In this document: in pieces, positions 62,589-64,000 of the stretch
Numbering within the stretch: the stretch's first letter is position 1
How the letters are laid out: each line of letters begins with the position of its first letter
Assembly (NCBI GenBank): GCA_002633005.1
Contig: NMRA01000136.1
Span: 192,859-256,858, forward strand
From: Phoronis australis
Taxonomy: Eukaryota > Phoronida > Phoronidae
Direction of reading: 5' to 3'
DNA: 64,000 nucleotides
The notes under the pieces: model-generated
Told to the model about the DNA's origin: nothing
Databases searched by the model: none
The model's input: the letters and a program-made list of their open reading frames with translations, nothing else
Translations under genes and position numbers: made by a program

Positions 62589-64000
62589 CATGCGGCCAGC
62601 TTAATTTCAGGATTCCCACAACCATTCTTTCAACGTGACAGTGAAACATGTGGTCACGACACAATCCACATACCGTAGAGCACGGCGGGTCAGACTGGCT
62701 TGATTTCAAGTTCCAAGCATATAGTCAAGCATTGGTTCGCTGCGTGCGCGGTTTGCCAGTGCTGCCACTTGCGTACAAACACAAGAATCTACACAACTGT
62801 TCAAGAGAATTTTCATGTACATTAAAACCATCATCACTGATAGTTTGAACCAAGTCAGTCCCCTAGTTTTCAGCTTTTAGCAAATACGTTGACTGTTTTC
62901 GTTCCAAATCAATGCACATCACTTGAGCTAGTTACCAGAATGGTCGATTCAACAAAGGCTAACCCACAAACGAAATCCGGGGACTGACTAGACTGTAAAA
63001 ATAAAGTATAGAATGCGTCGCCTGGGCGACTAGTTCAACAAACCACATTTGATATACCATACCGGTGACAGTTAATGAGCGTGTACTCTTCCCAGGTCGG
63101 CCACGGCGTCACGACACTAGAGACCACATGAGATACTATATTACAATGTGAGAGAAATAAAAACAAAAGAATTAGTATATGGGTAGACAAACGATTGAGA
63201 TGTGGTGCAGCTAGCAGTCACTTATCTGCAATGTGTACTCGCATTATGTTACACGCATACAAACTGTAACCTGAGTCCATGATCAGGCGATGGGACCCAA
63301 GTCTATGCAAGTGTGTATGCACTCTTATGTCTCCACCAATTTACAGATGGCGCTAACACAGCGTTAGGCAAACATGTGAACCATTGTCCAGCTGGCTGAT
63401 TATGTAGTCACTTTAAGCAACACTCTACACAACATTTTCGCTTAAAGAGTTTCAAGAATTCTATTGTGTTCTTACTGAAATCTGAAACACGAACTTTAGA
63501 AATACAACCTTTCGTAAACATTTAATAAAGTTAAAAGAAAAACAAAAATCTGGAAAAATAATTAACTTATAATGCAAAGACGGTGGTGAAGCTTGGAAAC
63601 GAGAATGGCGACTTTGTTCTCAAAATGTCCACCATTTCACTGTTACTAAGGCTACAAAAAAATTATTATGAAACAACCATTGGAGGGTTTCTTTCAGGAG
63701 GTAGCTGACATGACTTTTGGCTTCACTTTGACTATAAATCAAGTGCACCACAACTTGGTTCCCATTTCCTCATAGTAACTTGTTCAGAAAAATGAGGAAT
63801 GAATTGACAAAACTATGCCAAGGCAGTCAAAAGCTATCTCCCTGAACTGGTCACGTAAGGGCGAGGGCTCGGCGCGAGTGGGGACGCAGCAAAGGCGCGG
63901 CATGCGCGATTGGCCCAGTGTTGCCACCAATAGAGTCATCGCTGTCCCAGAAGGCCCGGTGAGGACATCCAATTTGACTACCGAGGGACGTGGGCGTCAA
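62589..64000. other. OGT intron or upstream region, no exon recognised
   Basis: About 190 N-terminal residues of OGT remain to be placed, but I could find none of their conserved TPR segments on the minus strand here. The last 180 bp are more GC-rich. The open frame at 63784-63972 has no family resemblance and no splice support. Confidence 0.45.

Noticed and set aside
63784-63972. 62-residue minus-strand open frame near the window end
   Set aside because: It does not resemble the missing N-terminus of OGT or any recognised family and has no clear splice sites.

Overview
The window is nuclear DNA from an animal, most likely a marine invertebrate. It is AT-rich and intron-rich, with consensus GT-AG splice sites, and holds three conserved animal genes. 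Two stretches of the assembly are repeated head to tail with a single N at the junction. In the 1.1-kb pair the exon is identical but the introns differ by scattered substitutions and small indels, as expected when two divergent alleles of a very heterozygous animal are both kept. I cannot name the species from the sequence alone.

Layout. (1) Plus strand, about 1.1-33.3 kb: a long TTC6-like tetratricopeptide (TPR) gene. Thirty-five exons (2712-32738) join in one unbroken frame to 1,737 visible residues, and a 36th small upstream exon is possible. Its introns hold several DNA-transposon remnants, a tRNA-derived SINE and minisatellites. (2) Minus strand, 46402 down to 38280 or 36568: FBXO36, an F-box protein of about 207 residues. 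It has a pair of alternative second exons and two alternative last exons. (3) Minus strand, from beyond 62381 down to 49234: the O-GlcNAc transferase gene OGT, lacking about the first 190 residues, with the catalytic region complete. One of its TPR exons is also present as two different, splice-compatible copies.

TTC6 is convergent with FBXO36, and FBXO36 lies downstream of OGT on the same strand. The genes have no obvious shared pathway: OGT is the nucleocytoplasmic O-GlcNAc writer, FBXO36 a presumed SCF ubiquitin-ligase receptor, and TTC6 a poorly characterised TPR scaffold.

The strongest observations are two sets of duplicated internal exons that look mutually exclusive. The FBXO36 pair is 109 bp each and the OGT pair is 101 bp each. 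Each pair has matching splice phases and equal length, and no length is divisible by three, so using both copies would shift the frame. Both members of each pair keep the family residues. Other points are a decayed HIRAN-like reading frame inside an inverted-repeat element, a 0.67-kb near-perfect palindrome with a target-site duplication in FBXO36 intron 1, and a minisatellite that copies a splice donor.
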